DNA of 64,000 nt from Rhynchopus sp. YZ270_cl-10 (lineage: Eukaryota > Euglenozoa > Diplonemea > Diplonemida > Diplonemidae), in assembly GCA_964035575.1 (NCBI GenBank), contig OZ037909.1, positions 186,001-250,000 on the forward strand, given 5' to 3'. Shown piece after piece: positions 11,990-23,000 of the stretch. The notes under the pieces were generated by a model that saw nothing but the letters and a program-made list of their open reading frames with translations, made no database searches and had not been told where the DNA came from. Each line of letters begins with the position of its first letter. The first letter of the stretch is position 1. The translations under genes and the position numbers were made by a program.

Positions 11990-12690
11990 GCATTGCTAAG
12001 GAAATGTGAAATATGCGTGTTTTGGTACACAAAAGTGCGTTTTGGGTGGTTCTGAAGGGTCAAAACACCAAAAAAATGCGTTTTTTTGCATTTTTGGTCA
12101 CCCAAGGACCCACTATTTTGGTTGATATTTTTTTTTTCCCTTTGCGAAAAAGTACCCAAAAAGCACGGCTATAAAAACGCTAAGGAAAAATCGATATTCA
12201 TTTTTTGGGCAGAGAAGTGCGTTTTAGGCGCCCACAGATGGGCGAAACATCAAAATTTTTGTGTTTTTGGCATCTTTGGACACCCAAGGACCCACTATCA
12301 GGGGTGAATTTTTTTTGCCTGAGATTTGCCTTTGCCAAAAATCGAAAAAAAAAATTATGAAGGAAATTGCTAAGAAAAAGTCGAAATTGTGGGCCCCTGT
12401 AGTGCATATGGCGGTACCCCAGATCGTCAAAACACCCGACTCTTGCGTTTTTTTGCACTTTTTGGTGCACAAAAACCCTACTCAGGGGTCAAAATTTTCC
12501 CGGGAAAAAAAATTTTTTTTTCGAGATTTTTCAAAAATCGACTTGTCTTTGGTAAAAACCACGAAATTTCGGGTGCGCGAAACCACGTTTTAGACCCCCA
12601 CAGATGCTCAAAAGTGTCAAATTTTGCTTTTAACGGCCTCAAATCGTCGAAATTAGCCCTATTTTGGGGCGAAAAAAAAAATTCGAGAGT
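11990..12690. repeat. Degenerate ~190-bp tandem repeat
   Basis: Three to four diverged units share the order: GCTAAGAAAA, a GTGCGTTTT or CCCCTGTAG segment, a dinucleotide-poor stretch with TTTTTTGCATTTTTGG, and CACCCAAGGACCCACTA. Units start near 11990, 12175, 12365 and 12555. No reading frame is shared. Confidence 0.6.
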
Positions 12691-12944
12691 CCCTTTCCCT
12701 GGGAGACAATAGCCAGAAATCTGAGAAAAAAAAAAAAAATGGCCAGATTTCCAGATCTGGCCAGATCTGGCCAGATCTGGGGGGTTTTTTTTTTTTTTTG
12801 AAAAAAAAAATTTCCCAGATTCCCAGATCTGGCCAGATCTGGCCAGATCTGGAAACAAGATCTCCACATCTGGAAAACGAGCCAGATCTGGGAAATTGGC
12901 CCCCAAATCTGGCCAGATCTGGCAGCATCCGTGATAAAAGCTAA

Positions 12945-13008
12945 AAATTTGGGTTTTTTTTTTGTTTTTTTTTTTTTTTTTTTTGTTTTTGTTTTTGTTT
13001 TTGTTTCT

Positions 13009-13050
<42 letters not shown>

Positions 13051-13061
13051 TGATTCTTATT
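12945..13061 (-). other. T-tract, probable LINE poly(A) tail
   Basis: About 100 bp of nearly pure T on the plus strand follow the 3' end of the minus-strand LINE fragment, as expected for its poly(A) tail, with TTTTTG interruptions. Confidence 0.6.
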
Positions 13062-13784
13062 TTGATAAGGTAGGTTTAAAAAGTCATCACGCCGGTGCCA
13101 CATCAGTGACTCAATGGCGCATGAGTGATTCAATATCATCGTCCAGGTATCCAGCCTCGCAAAGGAAGCGGAGCACGTCTGCCTCGTGGCGTTGCATCAG
13201 CTGCCCCAGGTTCGTTGAAGGGAGGCTGGAGCGTGGGGTTGCGGGGTTGCTGCACCGGGAGAAGATGTGGCGGAGCGAAGCCTCTTCGGAGCAACGTGGA
13301 CAGTACGCCGTCCTGTCCGGGTGCAGCTTGTTGTAGACGAGTGGGTGGCGTTCCACTCGGAGGTTGCGGATGGTCGTCGCACCCAGCCGCGTGAGGTGCG
13401 GTGTACGCAGCGCAGGTCGGTGCAGGGCGGTGGTGGATCCACTCTTGTAGGAGTAGATGCTGCGCTCAGACGGTGTGGGCTCGCGGCTGAGGGCACGTCG
13501 CTTTACGCACGCGCGGATGCTCGCAAGGCTGATCCGCTCGTGGTTCGCGGGGCTGTTGTTCGCACGGCTAGCGAGCTTGTCGGCTGCCTCATTGCCTAGC
13601 ACCCCCACGTGGGAGGGGATGTAGTGCAGGTGGAGTTTGTACCCTTCACGGGCACGTGAGTGTAGGAGACGCCAGAGTCGGTGCAGCGTGTCCTCGTGCA
13701 CCCCGCATGGGCCACTCGCCAGCGCCATCAGTGCGGATTGCGAGTCCGTGAGCAGGAGCACTTCTGCGGGTGCGTCCCAGGGAC
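13062..13784 (-). mobile_element. 5'-truncated LINE: RNase H domain and zinc knuckle
   Basis: The 3' end of a non-LTR retrotransposon, coding on the minus strand to a stop at 13111. The frame encodes the C-terminal part of an RNase H domain (LLLTDSQSALMAL with a catalytic Asp; HVGVLGNEAADKLA with the last catalytic Asp) and then a Cys-x2-Cys...His-x4-Cys motif (YCPRC...RHIFSRC). The reverse transcriptase and endonuclease are missing, cut off at about 13785 where a T-run begins. RNase H after RT is typical of the I, R1, Loa and ingi-type clades. T-runs on both sides suggest insertion into a homopolymer. Confidence 0.85.
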
Positions 13785-14127
13785 TTTTTTTTTTTTTTTT
13801 TTTTTTGTGAGATTTCTCACCCCAAAATCTCACCGTGGGAAACACTGACTCGGGCCGACTTTTTTTTTAAAAAAAAATTTTTTTTCGACTCGGCCCGAGT
13901 CGGCCCAAGGCTCTCGGGGGGGGTGATTTTGCCCAAAAATCCCCAAAAAAAAAAAAAAACGGATTTTGGGGGGGGTGATTTTTTTGGAAAATCACCCCCC
14001 AAAAAAAAAAAAAAAGTTGGGAAATCCGGATTTTTTTTTTGGGGGCTCTTCTCAGGGCGTTCGCTATCGCCATCGTTTTTTCCTGATCGTGGCGAAATGC
14101 CAAAAACCCCGAAATTTTCGTTTTTTT
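13785..14127. other. Repeat mosaic, no gene
   Basis: A T-run, GTGAGATTTCTCACC, a short GGCCGAGTCGG array, and a fold-back of G/A-rich blocks (13915-14010). No coding evidence. Confidence 0.5.
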
Positions 14128-14659
14128 CATAGGGTGAAAACGATCGTTTTTTTTTTTTTTTTTTTTTTACGAATCTGGGAAAAAGTGATCGGTCTTTTTT
14201 TTTTTTTTTTTTTTTCACGATCGTGAAGAAAAAAAAACGATCGTTTTTTTTTTTTTTTTTTCTTCACGATCGTGAAAAAAAAGCACCTTTTTCTTCACGA
14301 TCGTGAAGGAAAAAAAAAACGATCGTTTTTTTTTTCCCATATTATGTCGTTGATCGCTGGCCCACACCAGGGAGGGAGCCCCCACAGGTGCCCACAACCC
14401 CCCTGAAATCGGCCGAGAGTAACTTTTAGCGGTGTTTTGACGTAAAATGTCACCTTTTTTGCCATTTTTGGGGTGTACTTTTCTGGAACAAAATTCGCAA
14501 AACCCGAAATACGAATCGTAAAAAATCGCGACATTCTATGACATGCGTATACCATGAAGCAGCACGTCACGGCATGGCATGTAACATGCACATGTAATAT
14601 CGCCAAAAACCTAGTCGTAGTAACATCATCACTGTGCAAACCCCTGTCCATCCAATACA

Positions 14660-14850
14660 ATTCACACTCTTTGTGGGTGGTCTTGCTGCCTTTTTGCCAC
14701 AGTAATTTTTGGCCCGGCAGGCATGCTCTTGAAGCATGGCAATTTAGTGTGTATGGGGCAGGGTGTTGTTTTGTTCTGAATTCCCTTTGTTACAATATCT
14801 ATCCAATCGCGAGTGGTTGTATGTGTATCGTGAGACACTCTTTTTAACCC
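14660..14850 (+). repeat. Dispersed repeat R1, copy D (partial)
   Basis: Matches about 474-680 of copy A: CTTTGTGGGTGGTCTTG, GGCATGCTCTTGAAGCATG, and TGAGACACTCTTTTTA at the end. Confidence 0.8.
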
Positions 14851-15763
14851 TTTACGGACCAAGAGGACATTTATGCCCATTGTGGCGGGGGATGCGGCGT
14901 TCAACACCAGGCCAAGTTGGCCAAAAGCCCAACTTTTGTACTGTCCAACCTCTGTACAATTACGGTATATTTCGTTGGCTGGTGGTCTGAAGAGTGATCT
15001 GACCATATTCTCCAGGTATAACAAATGCCCAAATAATGCATTGGCGAAGGAATTTTGCACTTTTGACCATCACACATTACTTGTATTTTTACCGGTTTTT
15101 TAATGAGTACAACCTATGTCAGAGCACGCTGTCCCACAGATTTTAGAATTTGGGGGGGTCACGCAACAGGGATTACGCAGCTCCCCATACTTATCGCTAA
15201 ATATGCCGTTTTCCCCGAAAAATTTTAGAATTCCACGCCCAATTTCTTTCTTTTTGGCAAAAAAAAATTTTTCGCGCTTCGCGCGAAAAAGGTCCTCAGA
15301 AGCTCAATTCCGGAAACAAATACGTGGGGAGCGACGTTTTCCAACTCCTCCGCCATCAGCAGGAACACCTCCGTTTTCTCTTGAATCTGGGACGCTTGTT
15401 GCTGAGAAACAGGGCAACAGCGCGTTCAAGCATATTCCCCATCTTTTCAGTGTTAAACTCGTGGCGAAGCCACGGTACGCAACATTTCTAAAAATTGCGC
15501 TTAAAATTGCCTACTATGTCGCGGGAAGGGTGGGTTGAAAGCTCGCGCCGCAGTGCATCTTCCTTTTCCGGTAAAATAGAAGAAAATTGTCTTCTAAAAA
15601 TAGAATTCTGTGGGGGGTAGGTGAGAGGTGGGCGGAGCCCCCACTCCTCCACCCCAGCCTCAATCCAAAACCCTGTATTTTTTTTTTTTTGGTATTTTTT
15701 GAGCTGAGATTTTCAAAAAATACCAAAAATACCAGGGTCAACCGCTGTGATGCTCATTGTTTA

Positions 15764-16440
15764 GAACACAGGGCTATTTCTAAATATGGGGTCCGGAGTC
15801 CAAAATCCAATCCGGGACACAATTTTGGCAGATTTATTTTGGGCCAAAAACGTCTTTATTTACATTTTTGGGATTCGCCCGTGCAGTGGTGGGGTCAATC
15901 TCGAAAATTGGATTTTTTGACCACTTAAATTTTGAGAAATATGAGCCCGGTCACTTATACGTGGGCCCATTTTCGGCTAAAATTTTCCTCAAAATCCGGG
16001 TTTGTAAAATTGACCCTTCTGTGAAGGAAGGTTGTGGAAAAGGGTCCTTATTTGCATTTTTGGAAGCCGCCCGTGCAGTGGTGGGGTCAATTTGCAGAAT
16101 TGGGCAAGTTCTTGCAAGACAACGGGTAATGTTTGTTAGCTCTAAGGAGGGAAGGGGAGCGTTTGTAGCTCACACAGCACCCCAAACCCTGGCCTCTCTG
16201 TCCACAGCACACAGCTCTTCCCCTGAGTTCCATTTGTGCCTCAACATGCTGAGCGCATCTTCAGTACGATGGGTGGATGAGCGAGAAGAGGCGCAACTGG
16301 CTAGTTGCACCAAAGCTGCACAAGCTTGTGGTCGTAGCACGCAGTTTGCGCGAGAGCAAGCCGCCACAAGAGAATGGTTGGTGGGATGAGGAGAAGCTGG
16401 TGCAGGAGGAGAAGGAGCGTGCGGGAGCTATATTGACTGC
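15764..16440 (+). mobile_element. hAT-like transposon remnant (end plus transposase C-terminus)
   Basis: CAGGGCTATTTCTAAATATG at 15764 matches the end of the hAT-type MITE at 24548-25374, and the following ~220 bp are the inverse of that MITE's other end. Downstream at 16251-16274 the frame reads ERIFSTMG. In another frame, 16274-16350 reads WMSEKRRNWLVAPKLHKLVVV, resembling the C-terminal dimerisation part of hAT transposases (ER.FS...kRnrL..kl.klv). At least one frameshift separates the two, so the gene is dead. No other transposase domain is recognisable. The transposase match is by eye. Confidence 0.45.
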
Positions 16441-16659
16441 GACGCGACAGCTGAGGACCCCAAGGTTGATGATGATGCTGAGCATCACGACTCTGACATC
16501 AGTGAAGGCTCTTGGGACTAAACGCATACAGTCTTGTCCGTACCCATTTCTCCCACACAAGTCACCACCCCCTTGTGACTTGCCTGTAACAGTGGAAACG
16601 TTTCCCTCCCAGCCGCAAACCCGTTCAGTGTATCGTGAGCCACTGCAGTGACCCACTCA

Positions 16660-17575
16660 CGCTCGACCCTGTCCCTCCTTGTAAACAGTTCGCCTTCTCC
16701 TACGTTGTGCTAAGGAAAACCAAAAAACATGCTCAAAAATGATGGGCACGGGGGTCAGACTCCACTTCTGACCACTTAAAATTAGGTCATACACGTGTTA
16801 TACCCCAAACTGACCAAGAAATTTTCCCAGTGTTCGATGGTGATCGAATTAAATCGGTGGTAAAAAGTGAAAAATGGGGCATGCCAGGCCCACGTCAATC
16901 AGCCTAAAAATGTTGCAACTTTAAACGCGCGTCTCTCCCGTACACCAATATACACTTTTTAACACATACAGTACAGCAAGGGAAAACCAAGGGATTTTAC
17001 CCTGTGTTCTCCTTGTTACGGCTGCACTAACCTAATCATCAAAACTGCTCGATTTTGGCTTTATCTAAAAGATCGACATCAATTCTTACGAAATATAATT
17101 TATTTTACGATTTTGAGTAGAATTCTGTTTGCAGGGCGAAGTCACGAGGCAGGGGGTGATTTTGGGGGTGAGCGCCAAAAAAAGTCCTTTTCCTAGGATT
17201 GACCCACCTCCCTCCAGCATCCAACGATATGACATTTTCACGAAAGTTGTCGATTCTTGCCTTATTATTGTCACACAGAAAAAAAATGTTTTTACGAAAA
17301 TGAGTAGAACCCCATTACCCCTACCAACGTGTGGCATTCGTGCGCCACTATAGTGGCACTTGCCATGGGTAAAAACGGTTTTCTGGTTTTAGTGCCTCGC
17401 TGGCGACATCCGTTGGGGGGGATTCTGGTGTGAGAATGTTCTCGATTTTTGCTTTATTTGAAAGATTCGCCACAAAATCGTTTCAAGGAAAAGAGTCGGT
17501 CAAAAATTCCAAGTAGAACCCAGAAACTCTCCCTTGCCACCCATTTCACGCCCATGCCCCTTGTACTACTAGGGG
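16660..17575. other. Gene-free repetitive spacer
   Basis: Degenerate segments share motifs such as CGATTTTGGCTTTATCT (about 17052 and 17450) and ACGAAA with GTAGAACCC (about 17300 and 17510). No coding frame is supported. Confidence 0.4.
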
Positions 17576-17868
17576 AAAAAAAAAAACGATCGTGAAAAAA
17601 AAAAACGATCGTGAAAAAAAAAAAAAAAATGTCAAGATCTTGAAAAAAAGTTCAAGATCTTGAAAAAAACCGTCACGATCGTTCTCACACTATGAAAAAC
17701 ACTTCTTTTTTTTTTTACCACTCCACTGTCAGCATTTAACACCCCCAAGACGACCCTCTATTCAACAGTAATCCGGGGGGGAATCCACATAAAAAGGCCG
17801 ACTTCATCGGATAGACTGTGTTTGAAATACACAATGCATCGTATGGACACACATCTCCACACACCACC

Positions 17869-20178
17869 TCAACGTTTTGCAAAGGAGATACGCAGCGACG
17901 TCCCCGGGTATCCCTCGCACTCCGTGCCATGCAGTGTCATGAGGACCCTCACAGCCTGCTCGACGCCTTCCATCACTGCAGTGCCCATTTTTTTGTCACC
18001 TACTCCAACTGTCTTGTTGAAGGAGGTGAATACCCCTGGCGCACATTGCGAGACGAAGTCTGTTACTTCTGCATCAGAGATTATTGCAGGAATGTTCGAT
18101 ATATGCAAGACATGAGACGGCTGAACGTTCGCTGCGTTCACACTGTTGCGCGAATTCTGCACTCTGAACCTATGAAGAGGCGAATGTGTAAAATCATAGT
18201 TAAGCTCATCCCCTTGCGCTGGTGGGGTGATCGTCTCCTTTACGCTTGGGGTGACCCGTACCCTTCGCGACACCACCATCACACCATTGAGCGCCTGCCT
18301 GCACAACACCGCCTGCTGCACCGTACGGTACTCCACTAACGCTGTCGACCTCTTCTGATGCATAATTTTAATGCGCATAACGTCACCCACCGTCGAAAAC
18401 AAATTGAACAGCCCAACGCACGACACCATCTCCTCGGGCAAATTCGACAACAACACTACCGGGGTCACCACTACACCCCCTCCTCCCCCACCCAACATCA
18501 GATCCGCACCTTCTACTACACCACTGTAACACCTTCCCCTTTGACTTTCAATTGTAAGCGGCGGCTGTACAGAGGAATATCCCATGGTGAGGGTCTGCCC
18601 TGAGGGGAGCACAGTGCGGTCAAGCTCTTTTGCACGCTCTGCGTCTGCTGGAGAGGAGAACTCTACGAGCGCTTTGGAGAGCATGTCTTTTTCGAAGATG
18701 ACTGCACGGAGGGGTATTGCTACGCGAGAAAAGAAATGATAGAGCACGTCAAGACAGCGTTGTGTCTGAGACATATCGAGGCATTCTTCCCCAATGTTGA
18801 CCAACAGAACTGAGGTGGAGGTGGGGCGGTCATCTACAGACGGGCCGTCTCGGTTCATCCGGGTGTCTGCAAAGGATAGTCGCATCGCGGTCCCGCCATA
18901 CCCCACAGAATGACCGTGCAAATGAAACAGCAACGTCACCGCGTCTCCAGTACTCTCCGCTGTCGCAATCCCCATCTTCCCTGTCGCAGTTGTTTTGAAG
19001 GAACGGAAGGTGCAGGAACAGCAGTGGCGCAGCGCTGCCTCCACGAGGCCATCTTGAACATGCGGGGCGATCCCACAGATATGAATAAACCGTGAAGGGA
19101 GAAACACATTCTGAAAATTTTTTGAGTTCTCCTTTTCAAACCTATGCAGTGCGGAGTTCGAAAAGTCTTCATTGAATGCTGACACCTCTCCTTCTTTCAT
19201 CAGAATCTTTTGGTTTGTGGACCCTACGACACGCAATGAATTTCCAAAGAGCGGCACCCCGTTGAGCACCGCCGTGGCCTTGGCCGCCTGCTCTGGGGTA
19301 CGGTACTCTAGCAGCGCGGAGCAGTTGTTTTTGTTAAGGATCTTCACCTTCATGACGTCGCCTGCTGAGGAGAAGAGGTTGAACAGCCCTTTACAGGACC
19401 CACCCATTGCGGGGAGGTTCGTTACCATGATGACAGGAGTGCCTGCTGGCGTGCTAGGCGGTGGTGTTAATGCTGGTGTAGTATAAGCTGTATAATCCCT
19501 TGCGTGGTCACCTTCCCTCGAAAACTGTAGTGGTGTTTGCATATGCGACTGCACCAAGCTTATGTGGTACCATGCCTGCCCCAACAGTACGTCCCCTGCA
19601 GTTTGCTTCGCTGCTGCGGCTGCAGTGCTGTCGGGAAACTCAAGGACAGCCTTTTTCTCGCCGTTCTTCTCAAAGATAACGATGCGGAGCGGTTTGCGCT
19701 GAAAGAATGTGTACAGCTCGTCCACGGTAAGGTCGTGGTGCGCGCCTGAGCAGTGGAGGTTGGCGAGGAGCACGGAGGAGACCGGGGTGGGTGTCGCGGT
19801 GATACTCTCCTTGTCGCTGACCCGCACGGTGACCGGCGAGCCGTCGATGTAGACTGGGTGCTGCAGGGCGTGGTCGACAAAGACTTTGCACTGCTCTGCG
19901 GTTTCGTACTCTAGAAATCCGATACCCTGCCCGGGGCTGAGTATCGCCTTGTGTATCCTGTGTGGTTTTTTTTTTTAGAAATTTTTGGTTGGTAGAGTTC
20001 GCCACAACGTTTTTTTGGCCCGGAAAATAGAAAAAAAAACAGTGTTTTGGGTAGGGTTGGGTTGGGTTGGGTTGGGGGAGGGGAGGATAACATACACACC
20101 GAAGACGCCCCCTACATTGCGCAGCGTGTGCTCTGAGCACGTCTCAGGCAGGTTCGACACGTACACCACCTTGCTCAT
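17869..20178 (-). CDS. PTB/hnRNP L-like protein with seven RRMs, paralog 2
   Basis: Predicted polypyrimidine-tract-binding-type protein of 723 aa. Exons are 20178-20096 and 19957-17869; the 138-nt intron starts GTATGT and ends CCACACAG. The joint falls in RRM1 in phase 2 (MSKVVYVSNLPETC, then IHKAILSPGQGIGFLEY), at the same place and phase as in the paralog at 5734-8027. The order is again RRM1-(2-3-4)-(2-3-4): RDYT follows the first RRM2, VKILNKNNCSALLEY marks the first RRM3, and FKTTATGKMGIAT the first RRM4. The second set shows VVLLSNLPEEMVSC and VGDKKMGTAVMEG. RRM2 copies have lost more of the paralog's residues, and a Gly/Val-rich linker (GGGGGGVVV) precedes the second RRM3. The intron begins with a pyrimidine tract that includes (CCCAA)n. 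Confidence 0.92.
20031..20092 (-). promoter_or_regulatory. Pyrimidine tract with (CCCAA)n in the PTB-like intron
   Basis: In the sense direction, right after the 5' splice site, the intron reads TATCCTCCCCTCCCCC, then about four CCCAA units, then CTACCC and, a little further on, a T-run. PTB proteins bind C/U-rich RNA, and vertebrate PTB controls its own splicing through such tracts. An autoregulatory role here is inference. Confidence 0.35.
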
Positions 20179-21039
20179 TGTATTGAATTGTGGTGCTGTT
20201 TTGTTTTGAGAGAGAGTGAGGGGAAAAGAGGAGAGGTGTATTTGAGGAAACACCAGGTTTTTTTTGGGCTTGTCCGAGGAAAAAAAAAGTGTTTTGGAAT
20301 CTTTGTTTATTTTTTTTTTTTGAAATATTTGATGTGCAATTTCATTGTGCAGACAATATCCCGAGGGATCTTTTTCACAAAAAAATTCACTTTTTTTTTT
20401 TGCAACTTTTTTTATTTAAGGTGCGAGGAGGAGGAGGAGAAGGGGGGAGAGGAAAAAAAAATCACCCCAAAAAAAAAGTTAGGCGACCTCGGATAAAAGA
20501 AGGATACGGGGATACGGGGATACGGGGGGGAAGGATAAAAAACACACATAAAATACATAAAAATAGAGGAAGAAAATTTCCCCCCACCTATTCATATAGC
20601 CTAATTGGTGCTCCTGATGACCCCATATTGCGTAGTTGTTGCGCACTTAGTGCGTAGTTGTTGCGTACTTGGTATTTTTTATTTCTGGGGTACTAATGTA
20701 TTATCATTTCTGACTGGCGTATTTTTTTTGGCTTTTTTGGCTTTTTTTTTGTGTGCGGGGGAAAGAAAGAACTCATATCCCAATGGACTAGAGGAAAAAA
20801 AATACCGTACCCAGGGTGTTAACTCCCTTCCCTAAGGTGGGTAACTTATTAAGAACTGAGTCTAATCTGAGACCCTTGGGTCATATTATTATACCCAATA
20901 ATACAAAAAACGAACGCTTGTCTGTATTGTGTCTCTTGTAAACATGCTTCAAAAAGCCTCAAAAAAGTTGAAAAATGGGCAAACACCTCTGTACACAAAC
21001 GGTAAAGTAAAATGAACTGATTTGACTAAATTTAAACGG

Positions 21040-21100
21040 TTTCACTATTGTAAGCCAACGGTGAAACAAGAAAAACCACAAAATCGAGTCATTTTACTTC
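21040..21100 (+). repeat. Module H9, copy 1
   Basis: TTGTAAGCCAACGGTGAAAC followed by AAGAAAAACCAC and GAGTCATTTTACTTC; the same order recurs at 31135-31197. Confidence 0.65.
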
Positions 21101-21358
21101 ACTGTCTTATACATTGGCGGATGCAGGCACAAAAAAAAAGGTCATACTTTCTCCTGCAGAGAACAGAAAGCAAGACGCAAAACAAAAAAAAAACATCCTC
21201 AAAAAATACCGCACATCAACACACTAGGAAAAAACAAAAAAAAAAAAAAACAGAACAACAACAGGAGGTATACCTATAAAGAAACACCCCCTGTATTAGT
21301 CATGTTAGAGAAGGGGGTCGAGAACGAGAAAGAAAGTTGAAAAAAAAAAAAAATTCAA

Positions 21359-21386
21359 GATGCATGTGCCTCAAGTGCACACACAT
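21359..21386 (+). repeat. Hairpin module H2
   Basis: GATGCATGTGCCTCAAG followed by TGCACACACAT: GATG pairs with the CATA/CATC end and TGTG with CACA. Confidence 0.6.
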
Positions 21387-21506
21387 ACACCTAAAAAAAA
21401 GAAAAGACAGTCACTTATAAACGAAACGAATGTAGTTGGGGCACTTAGCACCCGCCCCCCTGTCGTGCCATGCAAAAGAGGGGGGGGAAGAGAAAGAAAC
21501 GTGGGT

Positions 21507-21540
21507 AAGATGAACCTCAACCTCGTTCTTGTTCACCTTT
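21507..21540 (+). repeat. Hairpin module H1 (diverged)
   Basis: AAGATGAACCTCAACCTCG, then GTTCACCTTT; the outer AAGRTGA/TCACCTT pairing is kept, while the inner stem is weak. Confidence 0.5.
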
Positions 21541-21790
21541 ATAAAAAATTTTTTTGGAGAGAGAAAAAAGGACTCATAATGTACCATATTCGCACAAAAT
21601 ATGGCCATTATGTTTCCTTTTCTCCCTTTTCTCCCTTTTGCTGTAAATTTGATTACATTGGTAGTCAACCACCCTCTTGACCTTCCACGTAATTTATTTA
21701 TTTTTTTTTTTTTGCATCAGCCAAAATCGACCAATAAAAATAGTGCAAAAACTGTCCTCTTGCGACAGCAGGCACAGGAAAAACTTGGTA

Positions 21791-21825
21791 GGTGAATGTG
21801 CCCTCGCTGGGCATGCACACACATC
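21791..21825 (+). repeat. Hairpin module H2 with GC-rich stem
   Basis: GTGCCC pairs with GGGCAT around loop TCGCT, inside the usual outer GGTGAATG...CACACATC frame. The stem sequence differs from other copies, but pairing is kept. Confidence 0.6.
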
Positions 21826-21859
21826 TAGTGAAAGAAAAAAAAAAAGAAGAAACGTTTGT

Positions 21860-21895
21860 AAGATGACCCTAAGCCTCTCTGTGCTCAGTCACCTT
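21860..21895 (+). repeat. Hairpin module H1
   Basis: AAGATGACCCTAAGCCTCTC, then TGTGCTCAGTCACCTT. CTAAGC pairs with GCTCAG (one mismatch), enclosed by AAGATGA/TCACCTT. Confidence 0.6.
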
Positions 21896-22129
21896 TTAAA
21901 AAAAACCCCCCCATTGTTTTATCCACCCGATTTTTCCCGTGCGTATAGACACATATAGGCTCCTCTTTTGGCTCCTGTAGGCAACATGTAGGCTTTTTAG
22001 GAAAAAATCCAGTTATGTTTTTCGGGGTAAAATCAGGTGGATTTATGTAAAAAGAAAAGAGTAAAGAAACGGAACGAAACTGTGATGATAGAAGAAGCAC
22101 AAAAACTCACAAAAAAAAACAAAGTTGCC

Positions 22130-22183
22130 TTGAAATACAAAGCCCTCTCGTGACAGTGTACCTTGGTACATGACCGATGTACC
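22130..22183 (+). repeat. Module H4 (short copy)
   Basis: TTGAAATACAAAGCCCTCTC, then GTGACAGTGTACCTTGG; ends soon after a shortened GATGTACC arm. Confidence 0.65.
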
Positions 22184-22599
22184 TCAAAGAAAGTGGGGGG
22201 GGTTGAAAGTTTGTTTTGTTTTGTTTTGTTTTTGCTTTTGCTACTTTATTTTGTACTTTTTTGCTTATTTGCTTGTTTACTTTTGCAGCATGACCAAAAC
22301 TCACAAAAATGAAAGTGGGGGGGGGGTGGCGAGGTGTGTTTTTCCCGATACAAGAGTCACACTGATTGTGACAATCAACCTCGGTCAGGAGAAACAGAGA
22401 AAAAAAAATGTGACAAAATTTTTTTGGAAAAAAAATGAAAAAGAAAAAGGAGGGCCCTCAGGGGAAGAAGACTTCTTACTTTGAAAAAAAGAAAATAAAA
22501 GATCCATGTACATTCAATTCAGGAGAACAGAACGACATCAGGGTATACCAAGATACTCTCATATACTCTTGCAACACATAAAAAAGAAACTGCAAAACT

Positions 22600-22680
22600 G
22601 TTGATGCAGGCACCTCTGACTGACCCACTGTACGATGCCCAGCCATCCAGATGAAAGCAGAAGTACCCTGCGGCCTACAA
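22600..22680 (+). repeat. Module H6, copy 1
   Basis: GTTGATGCAGGCACCTC, later CCAGATGAAAGCAGAAG and TACCCTGCGGCC. Copies at 25469 and 27155. Confidence 0.65.
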
Positions 22681-22780
22681 CAGTAAAGGAAACCTAACGA
22701 CTTGCCCGTACCGCAAGAGAACGAGGGCATTACAAAGAAAGATATGAACGTATCCGTATAGAACGTACTTTGTACTTTTT

Positions 22781-22818
22781 TTGGAATAGTGTAGTTGCCA
22801 CCTGCAAGCTCCACTGTT
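22781..22818 (+). repeat. Hairpin module H3
   Basis: AATAGTGTAGTTGC pairs with GCAAGCTCCACTGTT around CACCT, a near-complete hairpin. Confidence 0.65.
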
Positions 22819-23000
22819 AGTTTCTCTTATTTTTTGCTCAGGAAGCAACGAAACAAAACCCCCATGGTTTACACACAACTCTGTCAAAAAAACGTCTCGC
22901 AATGAATCAATCAAAATCACACAAAAGAAACGTTTGTGAGAAAGTGAAATGAGCTAGATATACACCATCAGACCACTGAAAGAATACCAGAAAAAGTTGT

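Larger units (their letters stand above)
9949..12933. mobile_element. 3-kb element with CACGGATGC inverted ends and 6-bp TSD
   Basis: The left end reads CACGGATGCTGCCAGATC and the right end is its exact inverse. Each terminal region is a 150-200-bp array of the AGATCTGGCC unit with a T-run. ATAAAA directly flanks both ends (9943-9948 and 12934-12939), which looks like a target-site duplication. The interior holds an inverted part of repeat R1 and a degenerate ~190-bp tandem repeat. I find no transposase, so it is non-autonomous or decayed; the superfamily is undetermined. Confidence 0.75.
14128..17694. mobile_element. TIR-bounded block (CATAGGGTG ends), composite
   Basis: The left end reads CATAGGGTGAAAACGATCG, and the right end is its inverse with two mismatches (CGATCGTTCTCACACTATG). 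CGATCGTGAA subterminal repeats and homopolymers occur at both ends. I see no clear target duplication. Inside are a part of repeat R1 (14660-14850), a hAT-type end at 15764 and a hAT transposase remnant. A solo copy of the left end lies at 8233. It is either one decayed element or several nested ones. Confidence 0.55.

Noticed and set aside
20050-20075. GGGTTGGGTTGGG run suggestive of an interstitial telomere repeat
   Set aside because: It lies inside the PTB-like intron, has only about four 5-bp units (GGGTT), and is better read as a CCCAA pyrimidine tract on the sense strand.
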